This document shows positions 56,049-64,000 of a DNA stretch of 64,000 nucleotides, one piece after another (position 1 is the first letter of the stretch; the number at the start of each line of letters is the position of its first letter). Made by a program: the position numbers and the translations under genes. This stretch comes from Nannochloropsis oceanica. Taxonomy: Eukaryota; Sar; Eustigmatophyceae; Eustigmatales; Monodopsidaceae. The notes beneath the pieces are model-generated. The model saw only the letters and a program-made list of their open reading frames with translations, searched no databases and had not been told where the DNA came from. The stretch lies in assembly GCA_004519485.1 (NCBI GenBank), contig CP038113.1, positions 392,501-456,500 of the forward strand, in the 5' to 3' direction.

Positions 56049-58311
56049 CTAGTGCTTTGTCTTTTTATTATTGCCCTTCTTCTTCAACGCAACAGAGTCC
56101 ACTGCATCTGCCACAGCTGCAGCAGCTGCTGCCCTTGCCGCTTTGGCTGCGGCCGCTCTAGCAGTCGCGGCCGCTTCCGTCTTGAGACCAGCCATCATAT
56201 ATTCCTTCCTCTCTCCATCCTCTTCTTCTCCCATGTCTTGCTCGTCACTCTCACTCTGGTCCCCCCCCTTCCGTTTTCGAGGCAATGAAACAATTTTCGG
56301 ATGCTTAGACCGGGTGCTACTCGTCGCTAGAGCAGGAGGAAAAGGCCTGAGGGAGGAGGAGGAGGAGGAGGAGGAGGAGGAGGAGGAGGAGGAGGAGGAG
56401 GAGGAGGAGGAGGAGGAGGAATAGGTGGGCTTATTGACTTCTGCAAGTATCTCATCAATTGCTGCTGCCGTTTCAGCTGCTGCTGCTGCTGCTGCTGCTG
56501 CTTCTTCAGAGCCATTTCTGCCATCCCTCTCACCCACTGATACTAGCAAGCCATCTCCCTGCTCTTCCAGCTGCTCTTCTTCTTCCTCCTTTTTCTCCTC
56601 AATCTCCTCTCCCTCCATCACCGCCACAGGAACTGCGCTAAGTTTCCCTGGCTCATCCTCAGGCATCACAAATCTTAAAAAGGTCGCCCTCATCCCTTCA
56701 ATCCACGACCGTCTCGCCTGCTGCACCACAACCTCCTCCTCCTCCTCTTCCACCTTCTTTGAAGCACGGCCGTTCCCATTCCATTCTCCAGCAGCAGCAG
56801 CAGCAGAGGAAGCAGCAGCAACAACAACAACATTCGCTGATTGTTTTTTCAGCGCCTTCACAGCCATTGCAGCGTTTGAAAAAGACAAGACAAAATAACC
56901 ATCTCCTAGCTCGCGGACAGCCCTCACTCCCGTCCTCGACCCGTCAAATAAGGCACTTGCGTCGTGGGCTGTATGGACAAGGGGTTGTGCCCCTGTGTAC
57001 AGTAAAAGAGAGTTCTGCTCGTTTATAGTACCAGGAGCGGTGCCTATAGGAAGAAAGGAAGAGAAGGGGGAAGGGATGACCGTGCCTGTGCCTGCGGCTG
57101 CAGCTGCAGTCGCGCGGTTCGCCATGAGGAACGTAGAGGAGGAGGTGGAAGTGGCAGGTGAGGTAGCGGTCGCAGCCTCCTCTCCTTGCGAATGTTGTTG
57201 ATGTTGGTATTGCTGCTGCTGTCGCTGCTGTGGCTTCTGCTGGTTTTCATGAGGATTCTCCCAGGATGTCTCCCCGGTCAGTCCGTTGTGCCAGTAGTAG
57301 CTCTGGTAGGTCTGGTCAAACACACTTGTCCACACGCCAATACCTCCCTCCCCCTCTGCTGCTGCTGCTGCTGCTGCTGCCACTGAATCCTTTTCTACCG
57401 CTGATATATATGTCGAGCGTGCATTCTCACCGTCTTTCTGTCTTTGTCTAGCCGCCTTGGCCTTCTCTTTCTTCTCCTCCTCCTCCAACAATTGCTGCGC
57501 GAGGCGTTGTCCTAGCTCCTTCATTCGTCGCACCAGAGAAGAAGACGGGAGCAACTCTGCCCTCCAATCATCCATCCGCGCCGAAAGCTTAATGAATTCC
57601 ACCTCCCACATTTCTTCCCGAGCCAGGATTGTCTCTTCATCCTCCTTCTTACCCCCTTCCTCCTTGTCCTCTTCCTCGTCCTCGCCCTCCTTTCTTACCT
57701 TGTCAGGCAACACCATTGAATTAATTTCCACCAAGCATTCCATCAGCAACGATTGCAGCGACGTATCCCTACCGCTGAGACGTTTGAGTTCCGCTTCCGT
57801 GAAGGTAGCCAAGGGCTTATGCACCAGCTTTCGTCGTGGTGATGGCTGTGCTGCTGCCGCAGCTGGCGTTGTAGTCGCATCCTGCCGCATTTCTTCCTCC
57901 AGGCTCTTGAATAAGTCTTCTGCTTCGGCCGCGGCCCTCAAGGTATCCTCCTCGTTCTCTGGTGGCCCTTGCCCCTCCGCTGTAGCTGCGGCAGCTGCTG
58001 CTGCTGCTGAGACTGTGGTCGCGCTGCCCATGCGACTGCCATTTCCTCCCTGCTCTTCTCCCTGAGGCTCCTCCTCCTCCTCCTCCGATTCAGAGTGGTA
58101 CGCCACAAGTCTATGTGTGAAAGAAGGATGACGGGACGCAAAAGGTTAACACGCTCCAGAGCTGATCGCACTCTCACTCGTGTGTGTTCCTTCCTTCCAT
58201 TTCCTTCCCAGCTATAGCTTACCCAGACGCAAGCCCACCCTGCCGCGGTGACTTCACCCCGCTTGCACCACCAGGTCTCCGAGGCCCTTGTCCCGCTGGC
58301 CTCCTGCCCAT
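56049..58311 (-). CDS. FNBP4-like WW-domain nuclear protein
   Basis: Exon 1 is 58311-58223 and exon 2 is 58110-56049; phase 2, 716 residues. Animal FNBP4 binds formins and splicing factors through WW domains. Seen: basic N-terminus (MGRRPAGQGPRRPGG), LVAYHSESEEEEEE, a conserved helical segment (TDTSLQSLLMECLVEIN; SARMDDWRAELL ... KELGQRLAQQL) that parallels FNBP4, and one WW domain at ~290-320 (WTSVFDQTYQSYYWHNGLTG, ETSWENP). Then Gln/His and Ala runs, a poly-Ser stretch of about 20 residues encoded by TCC, and a basic C-terminus (KKKGNNKKTKH) likely to act as a nuclear signal. A second WW domain of animal FNBP4 is not visible. The gene converges on RNase H2A, with 168 bp between. Confidence 0.75.
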
Positions 58312-58815
58312 CTCTGTGTGTATAGGCGATTTTTCAAGGGGAGAGTGTATTAATTACTAATGAAGTCGAGGGTGTAATGATCATCATCCAACGTCACCAT
58401 GACGCCACTCACTGAATCGTAACGCGTCTCCCTACGACGATTGCCAATTCTCTCATGATTGACCAAGTCAAGAAAGCAAAAGCAACGTCCCGGTACGCAT
58501 ATCAATTGTTTGAACATAACTTACTATTTTTTTTATTACTTTCCTTTCCTGTTACGCTCGCGGGCGCCTTTCGTGGGAGCTCCCTTTTTGCTTTGTGCTT
58601 TCTTTTTATTTTTTTGTTTTTTTTTATTTAAATTATTCCATTCTGAATATAAAGTGTGTTTACACCAGAGGATCGCAGAAATTGGCTACAATACAGTCAC
58701 AACTTTCGCACACTTTTTGTTTCCCTTCCTCGTCCTCCCCCTCGTCGTCGTCCTCCTCCTCCTCTTCTCGATCTCTACCCCTGCCGTTTCCTCTTTTAGC
58801 TCCTCCTCCTGCGCC
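58312..58815. other. Intergenic region
   Basis: This is the upstream region of the FNBP4-like gene and the 3' flank of the CENPJ-like gene (both minus). A T-rich stretch lies at 58,600-58,640. No further gene is supported. Confidence 0.5.
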
Positions 58816-61758
58816 TCACGAAGCTACCACTTTTCTGAAGATGCTTGGCGCCCTACCCACAGTCCCAGCGGGTGGCTCTATCTCACGCACCCCATTCGGG
58901 TAATGCCTTTCCACCTGGCCCGTGGGGAACTCAAACACTTCCAAACCTGTCCTCTTGACAGTCGTGTGCCTCGTTTGATTGGCAGCATACCAATATACCA
59001 CATCCCCCGTCACTGGCTCCGTCGTCTTGACATCACCATTCGTAAACCTTACGATGCTCTTCCCCGAAGGAAAAACTTCCTTGACCGTCCCATTGGTGTA
59101 CCGCCATTCTTGCCGGCCGTCGGGCATTTGAGAAATTACTTTTCCTCCCTCCCTCCCTGCTGATTTTCCAACTCTGGAGATGGTGGTAGGCGTCGTGGTC
59201 ATTGTCCTCGTATTGACAACGGAGGAGGAGGGGGTGGAGGTGTTAGGAGGAGTTACTGTAGAATGTTGGTGTTGGTGTTTGGCTGTAGACAGGGGCGTGT
59301 GCTGCTGTTGGAAGTGCCGCTGCTGCTGCTGCTGCTGCTCTTGCAGATAGGAAGGGGCAAAAGGTGGAGGGCGTTCGATTGCTGCGGCCGATGCTGCTGC
59401 TGCTGCCGCTGGACGACGAGAAGCAAGAGAGGAAGGAGAAGGAGGAGGAAGGTGGCGGGAGGGGGGCGCCACGTCGTATTTGCTTGGGTTGTAGGTAGAC
59501 AAGAGAGGGGGATAGGATTCATCGTGAGAGTCACTTTTTCCAAACACACCTTCCTCATTTCTTTCCTCCCCTCCGACAGGGGCTGTAAAATAGATTGCCT
59601 GTTCTCCAGCTGCTGCTGCAGTAGCAGCAGCGACGGCGGCGCCTGAGGAAGGAAATGAGGGCTGTACAGAGGGTGTGGTAGGTGCACGTTTGCGCTTAAA
59701 CCCCCCACTGCCGGAAGAACCGAAGGAGGCGGGCGAGTCAGCAGCCGGTGAGAGGAGGGAGTGGGAGGGATGGAGGGAGGAAGGATAAACAGAAGGCTTG
59801 CTCCTACTCGCAGAGCCCTTGGTTTTCTTTCCAGGCGTTCCGGATCCTGTGCCTGCTGTAGCCGCCACCACATAACCCTGTAGCTCTGTCACCCTCGACT
59901 GCAACTGCTGGATCACCGCAGCCTGTCTCCTCCTCTCCGCCACCCATTTCTTCCTTTGCCCTTCCCCGTCCAACTTCAATTTCTCAATCGTTGCCAACAA
60001 ATCCTGCTTCTCCATCCTATCCTCTTTCACTTTCTCCCTTGACGGAATCACCTCTTGCAACTCAGCCTGCTGCTGCTGTTGCTGCCGTAAGAATCGCCTC
60101 TTCTCCTTCCCCAGCAACAGTTTCTGCTCTTCGCACCATTTTCGCACTGCTTCTCTTTCGGCGGTCGCCCACACTTCGACTTGCCTTTGTTTTTCTAGCA
60201 CTTGATGTCGGATTCTCTCGGCCGCAGCTGAATCTTTCCTTGCGCGTGCTACCTCCCGTTCGAGCTCTTCTTGTTTGCTCTCCAACGTTTTGAGAAGGAG
60301 GGATCCTCGATGAGTGCCGCAACTAGGGCAGGAGGGTGGGAGGGAAGGGGGGAGGGAGGGAGGCTGGAAGGGGCCAATCTTGCCGAGTTGCGAGTGATGG
60401 TAGTAGGAAGTGGGAAAGGACGAGGAGGAGGAGGAGGAGGAGCTTTCGGTGCATTGCGGTGGCTGCTGACGGAATTGCTTGTGGGAGTCACCTTCATTTT
60501 CTTCCTCCTCCTCGTCCTCGTCGTCATCATCCCGTTCCCCCTTCTCTTTACCTTCTTGCTTCCGTCCTTCTTTCCTTCTTCCTTCATGCCCTGAGACATT
60601 TACATCATTCAAAGATAATTGCGCGAAGTCCGCCAAAGAATTCTCGAAGGTTTCAAAATCCTCCCTATTCTCCATCTTCCTTCCTTTTTTCCCCCCCTCC
60701 CCCCCTCCTCCCCCTCCTATGCCCGGAAGCCCTTCAAGAGCCTTTTCAAGTGTCTCAAACTCTATCACCTCCTTCCTATGCCGGGCTTCCCAACCCTCCA
60801 CATCACTCACGGCACTTAACAAGGAGGCATCATATTCAAACATTTCTCCCTTCTCCCCTTCACACCTCCACCCCTCCCCCTCCCCTTCTTCCTCGTCCTC
60901 GGAGACTTGACCAAACAGTCGAGTTCGAAGGGATTGCGGCCCTTCATAATAAGAAAAGGAGGAAAAGTGCAGGTTAGCGGCGGATCCAGCAGCAGTAACA
61001 GCAGCAGCAGCAACAGGAGGCCAGTAATAATCGAAGTCTTTGTTGTTGCTGCTGTTGGTCGTGTACGTGTCTTGTTTGTCCTCATCTTCCCTTCCTTCTT
61101 CCGAATATTGTTCGTGACTTTTAATCATGAAATCACTCTCTTTGTGGTAGTCGTCTTGGTCCTGAGGGAGAGGGGCTGGTGCTGGTGCTGGTGCTGGTGC
61201 TGGTGATGTGGAAGTGCTCCTTTTGGGCATCGCTACTGTGTCTTTCCTACAAATGCCAGCAGGGGAAGGCATTAGCGATGATCGTACCTCATCACGAGTG
61301 GCAGAAGAGGGAGAAGAGTAAGAAGAAATGGTCTTCCGGTTTGACCCTTGGTTGGTACTCGTGCTGGTGCTCCTAGGAGTAGCAGCGTGACCCGGCCTCG
61401 GATTCCTGGTGACCGACGATGAGCCAGACGGGGAAGCCCCCGATTTAAGCCGATGTATGGCCGAGGGCTCTTGCCGTGAGCCTTTGCGTAGAAAAGACCG
61501 CGGGGTGCGTTCGGTAGAAGCAGGTGTAAGCAGGCAGCCCTTGCCCACCCTACCGCTCATACTTGTGTGGTGCACCGGGTTTGCCGTGTCATGGCTGAAG
61601 CTGCGGCTGCTATATTTGTTGCTACCGTCTTTGCGGGGAGGGGTGCGGACTAGGCCCCGTGATGCGCTGAAGGGGTCCTCGCCGCTGGACATGACGGGAG
61701 CGATGCTGGAATGAAGGCCGTGTGTGCCGAGAAAGTGAGGTCGGTCAGAGAAGGTCAC
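58816..61758 (-). CDS. CENPJ: CENPJ/CPAP/SAS-4-like centriole assembly protein
   Basis: A single exon of 980 residues. CPAP/SAS-4 controls centriole microtubule growth and links it to the STIL/Ana2 cartwheel. The C-terminal ~100 residues form the TCP10/G-box beta domain: ISQMPDGRQEWRYTNGTVKE, FPSGKSIVRFTNGDVKTTEP, VVYWYAANQTRHTT, GLEVFEFPTGQVERHYPNG. Before it, residues ~470-640 are coiled coil (KTLESKQEELEREVARARKD, REAVRKWCEEQKLLLGKEK), as in animal CPAP. The remainder is Ser/Pro/Thr-rich with Ala and Gln runs. An N-terminal tubulin-binding PN2-3 motif is not obvious. The start Met (61758) is uncertain; Met23 (61692, MSSGEDPFSASRG) is an alternative. It is divergent from WDR4, with a 417-bp shared upstream region. 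Confidence 0.85.
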   Translation of the reverse strand: MTFSDRPHFLGTHGLHSSIAPVMSSGEDPFSASRGLVRTPPRKDGSNKYSSRSFSHDTANPVHHTSMSGRVGKGCLLTPASTERTPRSFLRKGSRQEPSAIHRLKSGASPSGSSSVTRNPRPGHAATPRSTSTSTNQGSNRKTISSYSSPSSATRDEVRSSLMPSPAGICRKDTVAMPKRSTSTSPAPAPAPAPAPLPQDQDDYHKESDFMIKSHEQYSEEGREDEDKQDTYTTNSSNNKDFDYYWPPVAAAAVTAAGSAANLHFSSFSYYEGPQSLRTRLFGQVSEDEEEGEGEGWRCEGEKGEMFEYDASLLSAVSDVEGWEARHRKEVIEFETLEKALEGLPGIGGGGGGEGGKKGRKMENREDFETFENSLADFAQLSLNDVNVSGHEGRRKEGRKQEGKEKGERDDDDEDEEEEENEGDSHKQFRQQPPQCTESSSSSSSSSFPTSYYHHSQLGKIGPFQPPSLPPSLPPSCPSCGTHRGSLLLKTLESKQEELEREVARARKDSAAAERIRHQVLEKQRQVEVWATAEREAVRKWCEEQKLLLGKEKRRFLRQQQQQQAELQEVIPSREKVKEDRMEKQDLLATIEKLKLDGEGQRKKWVAERRRQAAVIQQLQSRVTELQGYVVAATAGTGSGTPGKKTKGSASRSKPSVYPSSLHPSHSLLSPAADSPASFGSSGSGGFKRKRAPTTPSVQPSFPSSGAAVAAATAAAAGEQAIYFTAPVGGEERNEEGVFGKSDSHDESYPPLLSTYNPSKYDVAPPSRHLPPPSPSSLASRRPAAAAAASAAAIERPPPFAPSYLQEQQQQQQRHFQQQHTPLSTAKHQHQHSTVTPPNTSTPSSSVVNTRTMTTTPTTISRVGKSAGREGGKVISQMPDGRQEWRYTNGTVKEVFPSGKSIVRFTNGDVKTTEPVTGDVVYWYAANQTRHTTVKRTGLEVFEFPTGQVERHYPNGVREIEPPAGTVGRAPSIFRKVVAS

Positions 61759-62175
61759 GCTGACAGTAGACTGCCCCTAGACAGGCGGCAAAGTCCCCCT
61801 GATCGTCTTCTACCTGCTGTTGATGTATGTGTGCGTATGAGTGTATGAGTGAGTTTGTAGGCAGCCAAAAGGCAAAGAAAATGGAGGAACACAACACGAC
61901 ATTCGCAGTCAGTCAGCGAACGCGAGCGATAATCATAGGGCTCGTCCGCTAGCCATTGCTACGGCCTCTTGCAAAAACATCAAACACATATTATGCATGT
62001 AATCTCTCTCTCCCTTTTTCTTCATCTTTGTCCACGATGCGAATTAGGAAAAAAAGCCAACTTGATCGGCGCGCTCGCGCCCCTTCGCGGAATAACCTCC
62101 CATTAATCTTATCCACCGCCCACAAAACCTACAATCCGAACCCATAGCAGCCCACACCACTGCACCAACTTAGCC
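61759..62175. promoter_or_regulatory. Divergent upstream region of CENPJ-like and WDR4 genes
   Basis: A 417-bp interval between two start codons pointing apart that should contain both promoters. It has a GTGTGCGTATGAGTG repeat near 61,830. No specific factor site is recognised. Confidence 0.4.
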
Positions 62176-63570
62176 ATGCGTGACAAGCTCTTAGTTTCGA
62201 GCAGTAGCAGCGGCAAGCTTCTTTGTGCCTACGCAGGGGAGCAAGTTTACCTCATCGACACAGCCAGCCAGAGCAGCAGCAAAATCATAGCCTTGCCTGC
62301 CCCTAGCCAACCCGCCGGCAAAGCCGATGCTTCCGCGCCGCCTATCACGGCATTGGGGCAAGTGGAGGCCGTGGCCCTGACTGCCGATGGTAACAAAGCG
62401 GCGGCGCTGTATCGGCACAAGGTCCTGGCCTTGTGGGACATCCGCGACAGCACCGCTCCCGCCCTCCTTGCCCATCGTCTCTTGCCCAAAAAGGCATTTT
62501 CCCTTCTCTTTGCTCAACTAGAAGTACCAGGTAACGTGCAAAAAGAAGACACCATCCTTGTCAATGACAAGGTGGGGGATGTGCGTGCCTATTTTGCCAC
62601 TACCGAGCTGCTGTCCAAATCGTCAGCGTTTTTGCTGGGCCACACTGCCTCTGTTGGAACCTGCCTCGACCTCTCTCCTGATGGCACATGTCTCGCGTCG
62701 GGGGACCGAGACGAAAAAGTTCGTCTTTCGAAGTTTCCTTGTACGTTGATGATTGATGCGTATTTGACAGGGCATGATAACTTTATAAGCTCCGTGACAT
62801 TCATTCGGAGGGGTACGGCGGTGCTGACGGGGAGTGGGGACGGAACCCTTGCCTTGTGGGATGCCCAAACAGGGGCTGAGAAAGTAAAGCGTGTCCTTCC
62901 CTTCACCTTAAAAGTGAAAAATGAGACCCAAAGGGAGGAGGAGGGGAAGGAGGAGGGAAGTAACGAGCCTAGCAAGACGAGGAACAAGGCAACGACCGTA
63001 CCATGCGCCGTGGCCATTAATCGCGAGGAAAGTCTCGCAATTGTCACTCTCTTGGGATCGGCTGAGTTGCTCGTTTATTCGTTACCGGCTCTAGAGCTGG
63101 TGCAGACTTTGAAATTACCCTCCCCACCGTTGGGGGCTGTGTGGTTGGAGAAGGGAGGGCAGGAGGGCGGGAAGGAGGAAGTGCTGTATGTCACGGTGGG
63201 CGCACCGGAGTATTTGATGGCTTACGTTCTTATAGGAAATGAGCTACAGGCACAAATAGAGGAACACTCAGTGGTTGTAGCGGTGAGATCGTTCGGAATG
63301 AAAGCGGGCTTAGAGAGTGAATTGACGGTCGATGAAGGCGACGAGGGATTCTTAGGGGGGATGACCAAGGAAAATTTGGAGGTGAGGTTTGAGTGGAACA
63401 GCCGCCAAAGAAAGGAGGAGCACGTGGAGAAGGCGCGACAGAAGCGACAGGAGAAGAGACACAGGGAGAGAGATGAGAGGATTGCGGGGATGGGGGACGG
63501 AGGGAAGAAGGGGAAGCGGGGGGGAGGAGAGGGAGGGGGGGAGGCCAGCGCGATATCGAAGGAGGGGTAA
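62176..63570 (+). CDS. WDR4: WDR4/Trm82-like tRNA m7G46 methyltransferase subunit
   Basis: A single exon of 464 residues. Trm82/WDR4 is the WD40 scaffold that stabilises METTL1/Trm8, which puts 7-methylguanine at tRNA position 46. Seen: a WD40 propeller with the family blocks LWDIRDST, FLLGHTASVGTCLDLSPDG, CLASGDRDEKVRLSKFP (the signature SDRDEKIRVSRYP of WDR4), YLTGHDNFISSVTF and LTGSGDGTLALWDAQTG. The last ~60 residues are a basic tail (KEEHVEKARQKRQEKRHRER) followed by Gly-rich sequence. An acidic/Lys insert (REEEGKEEGSNEPSK) sits in one propeller loop. No intron. The catalytic partner is not in the window. A long AC/AT/GT palindromic microsatellite lies just downstream of the stop. Confidence 0.88.
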   Translation: MRDKLLVSSSSSGKLLCAYAGEQVYLIDTASQSSSKIIALPAPSQPAGKADASAPPITALGQVEAVALTADGNKAAALYRHKVLALWDIRDSTAPALLAHRLLPKKAFSLLFAQLEVPGNVQKEDTILVNDKVGDVRAYFATTELLSKSSAFLLGHTASVGTCLDLSPDGTCLASGDRDEKVRLSKFPCTLMIDAYLTGHDNFISSVTFIRRGTAVLTGSGDGTLALWDAQTGAEKVKRVLPFTLKVKNETQREEEGKEEGSNEPSKTRNKATTVPCAVAINREESLAIVTLLGSAELLVYSLPALELVQTLKLPSPPLGAVWLEKGGQEGGKEEVLYVTVGAPEYLMAYVLIGNELQAQIEEHSVVVAVRSFGMKAGLESELTVDEGDEGFLGGMTKENLEVRFEWNSRQRKEEHVEKARQKRQEKRHRERDERIAGMGDGGKKGKRGGGEGGGEASAISKEG

Positions 63571-63615
63571 TGGAGCAAGAAGAAGGAAGAAAATTGGGTT
63601 CTAGTCATGTAGATG

Positions 63616-63639
63616 AACACACACACACATATATATCAC

Positions 63640-63672
<33 letters not shown>
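63616..63672. repeat. Palindromic (CA)n-(TA)n-(TG)n microsatellite
   Basis: A CA run, a TA run interrupted by one CACA, and a TG run follow in order, so the strand is nearly self-complementary across ~55 bp. It lies between the WDR4 stop and the convergent partial gene. Such tracts tend to form cruciform or Z-DNA and to vary in length. Confidence 0.9.
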
Positions 63673-63828
63673 CGTAAATCCTTTATTTGGTTGGATAAGA
63701 TGCTGTACGTGTTTCTTTTTTCGGTCCTGTATTGCTCACTAGCGCACACAGCGCCGACAATATGGTGAAATCTGCAAGGACCCTATAATCTTCCTTCCCT
63801 TCTTCCCTTCCTCCTCTTCGTCCTCCTC

Positions 63829-64000
63829 CTACTTCAGCAATTGGTTTACCTTGAGCTTGAACCCAAACACATCACTCACCAGCGCGCTCAGCGCCGACAA
63901 CATGATGACCCTTGTTACCCTCACTAGCATGGGACTCATGCTTAACCCACTCACCCGATTCGGACCCTCCAATTCCTTCAACAGTTTCACGGCCAGCTTG
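63829..64000 (-). CDS. 3' end of an unknown gene, cut by the window edge
   Basis: Reading leftwards from the edge, the frame gives about 57 codons ending KLKVNQLLK-stop (TAG at 63829-63831). The visible part includes KLAVKLLKELEGPN, SMSPMLVRVTRVIM and LSALSALVSDVFGFK, moderately hydrophobic and free of low-complexity sequence. The family cannot be named from this fragment. Evidence that it is coding is limited to the open frame and composition. Part of it (63877-63908) is repeated imperfectly at 63737-63768, outside the frame. Confidence 0.5.
   Translation of the reverse strand, partial: KLAVKLLKELEGPNRVSGLSMSPMLVRVTRVIMLSALSALVSDVFGFKLKVNQLLK

Noticed and set aside
1-64000. CRISPR arrays, bacterial operons, phage or LTR-type elements
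   Set aside because: No spaced direct repeats, no ribosome-binding-site gene chains, and no long terminal repeats or capsid-, integrase- or polymerase-like frames were seen; the genes are intron-bearing and nuclear.

Overview
The window is nuclear DNA of a eukaryote, most likely a photosynthetic stramenopile (heterokont alga such as a eustigmatophyte, xanthophyte or relative). The genes have short spliceosomal GT-AG introns. Three proteins (SOQ1-like, ClpB, Rieske) begin with a signal peptide whose predicted cleavage site is followed by Phe (ALG-F, VQA-F, TQA-F), the hallmark of plastid import in red-plastid algae. The gene set mixes plastid proteins with centriole, dynactin, gamma-secretase and Na,K-ATPase-like proteins that higher plants or diatoms often lack. 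The species cannot be named from sequence alone.

Layout: nicastrin (+, 1.1-3.5 kb); a small unknown gene (-, 4.0-4.7); an SOS1-type Na+/H+ antiporter (-, 6.0-12.0); a 4 kb gene-poor stretch; a Na,K-ATPase-like pump (+, 16.0-19.5); dynamitin (-, 20.4-22.0); a hAT-like MITE (22.2-22.5); CCT epsilon (-, 22.8-24.8); an acidic low-complexity protein (+, 25.3-27.4); ADPRM-type phosphodiesterase (-, 27.5-28.7); SOQ1/NHLRC2-like thioredoxin-NHL protein (-, 29.0-31.8); an unknown protein with a Tat-like segment (+, 32.1-33.3); a tRNA-like/SINE-like region (33.7-34.3); casein kinase 2 beta (+, 35.0-36.8); a LYR-polyQ-SAM protein (+, 37.4-38.2); plastid ClpB (-, 39.0-42.8); an unknown gene with an in-frame TGA (+, 43.9-44.6); ABHD12-like hydrolase (-, 45.0-46.6); calponin/transgelin (+, 46.9-48.3); a BT1-family transporter (+, 49.5-51.8); a plastid Rieske protein (-, 52.8-53.8); RNase H2A (+, 54.6-55.9); an FNBP4-like WW protein (-, 56.0-58.3); a CENPJ/SAS-4-like protein (-, 58.8-61.8); WDR4/Trm82 (+, 62.2-63.6); and the 3' end of a further gene (-, 63.8 to the edge).

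Genes are packed at about one per 2.6 kb, many as divergent pairs separated by a few hundred bases (CCT5/acidic protein, SOQ1/unknown, ABHD12/calponin, Rieske/RNase H2A, CENPJ/WDR4). Introns are mostly 60-450 bp; many have G-runs (often GGGA repeats) just after the donor and a long pyrimidine tract before the acceptor. Coding regions are full of in-frame triplet repeats giving poly-Glu, poly-Ser, poly-Gln and poly-Ala.

Possible functional links: the Na+/H+ antiporter and the P-type pump are divergent neighbours and may both handle sodium. SOQ1-like, ClpB and Rieske act in the plastid. Dynamitin, CENPJ and CCT belong to microtubule and centriole biology.
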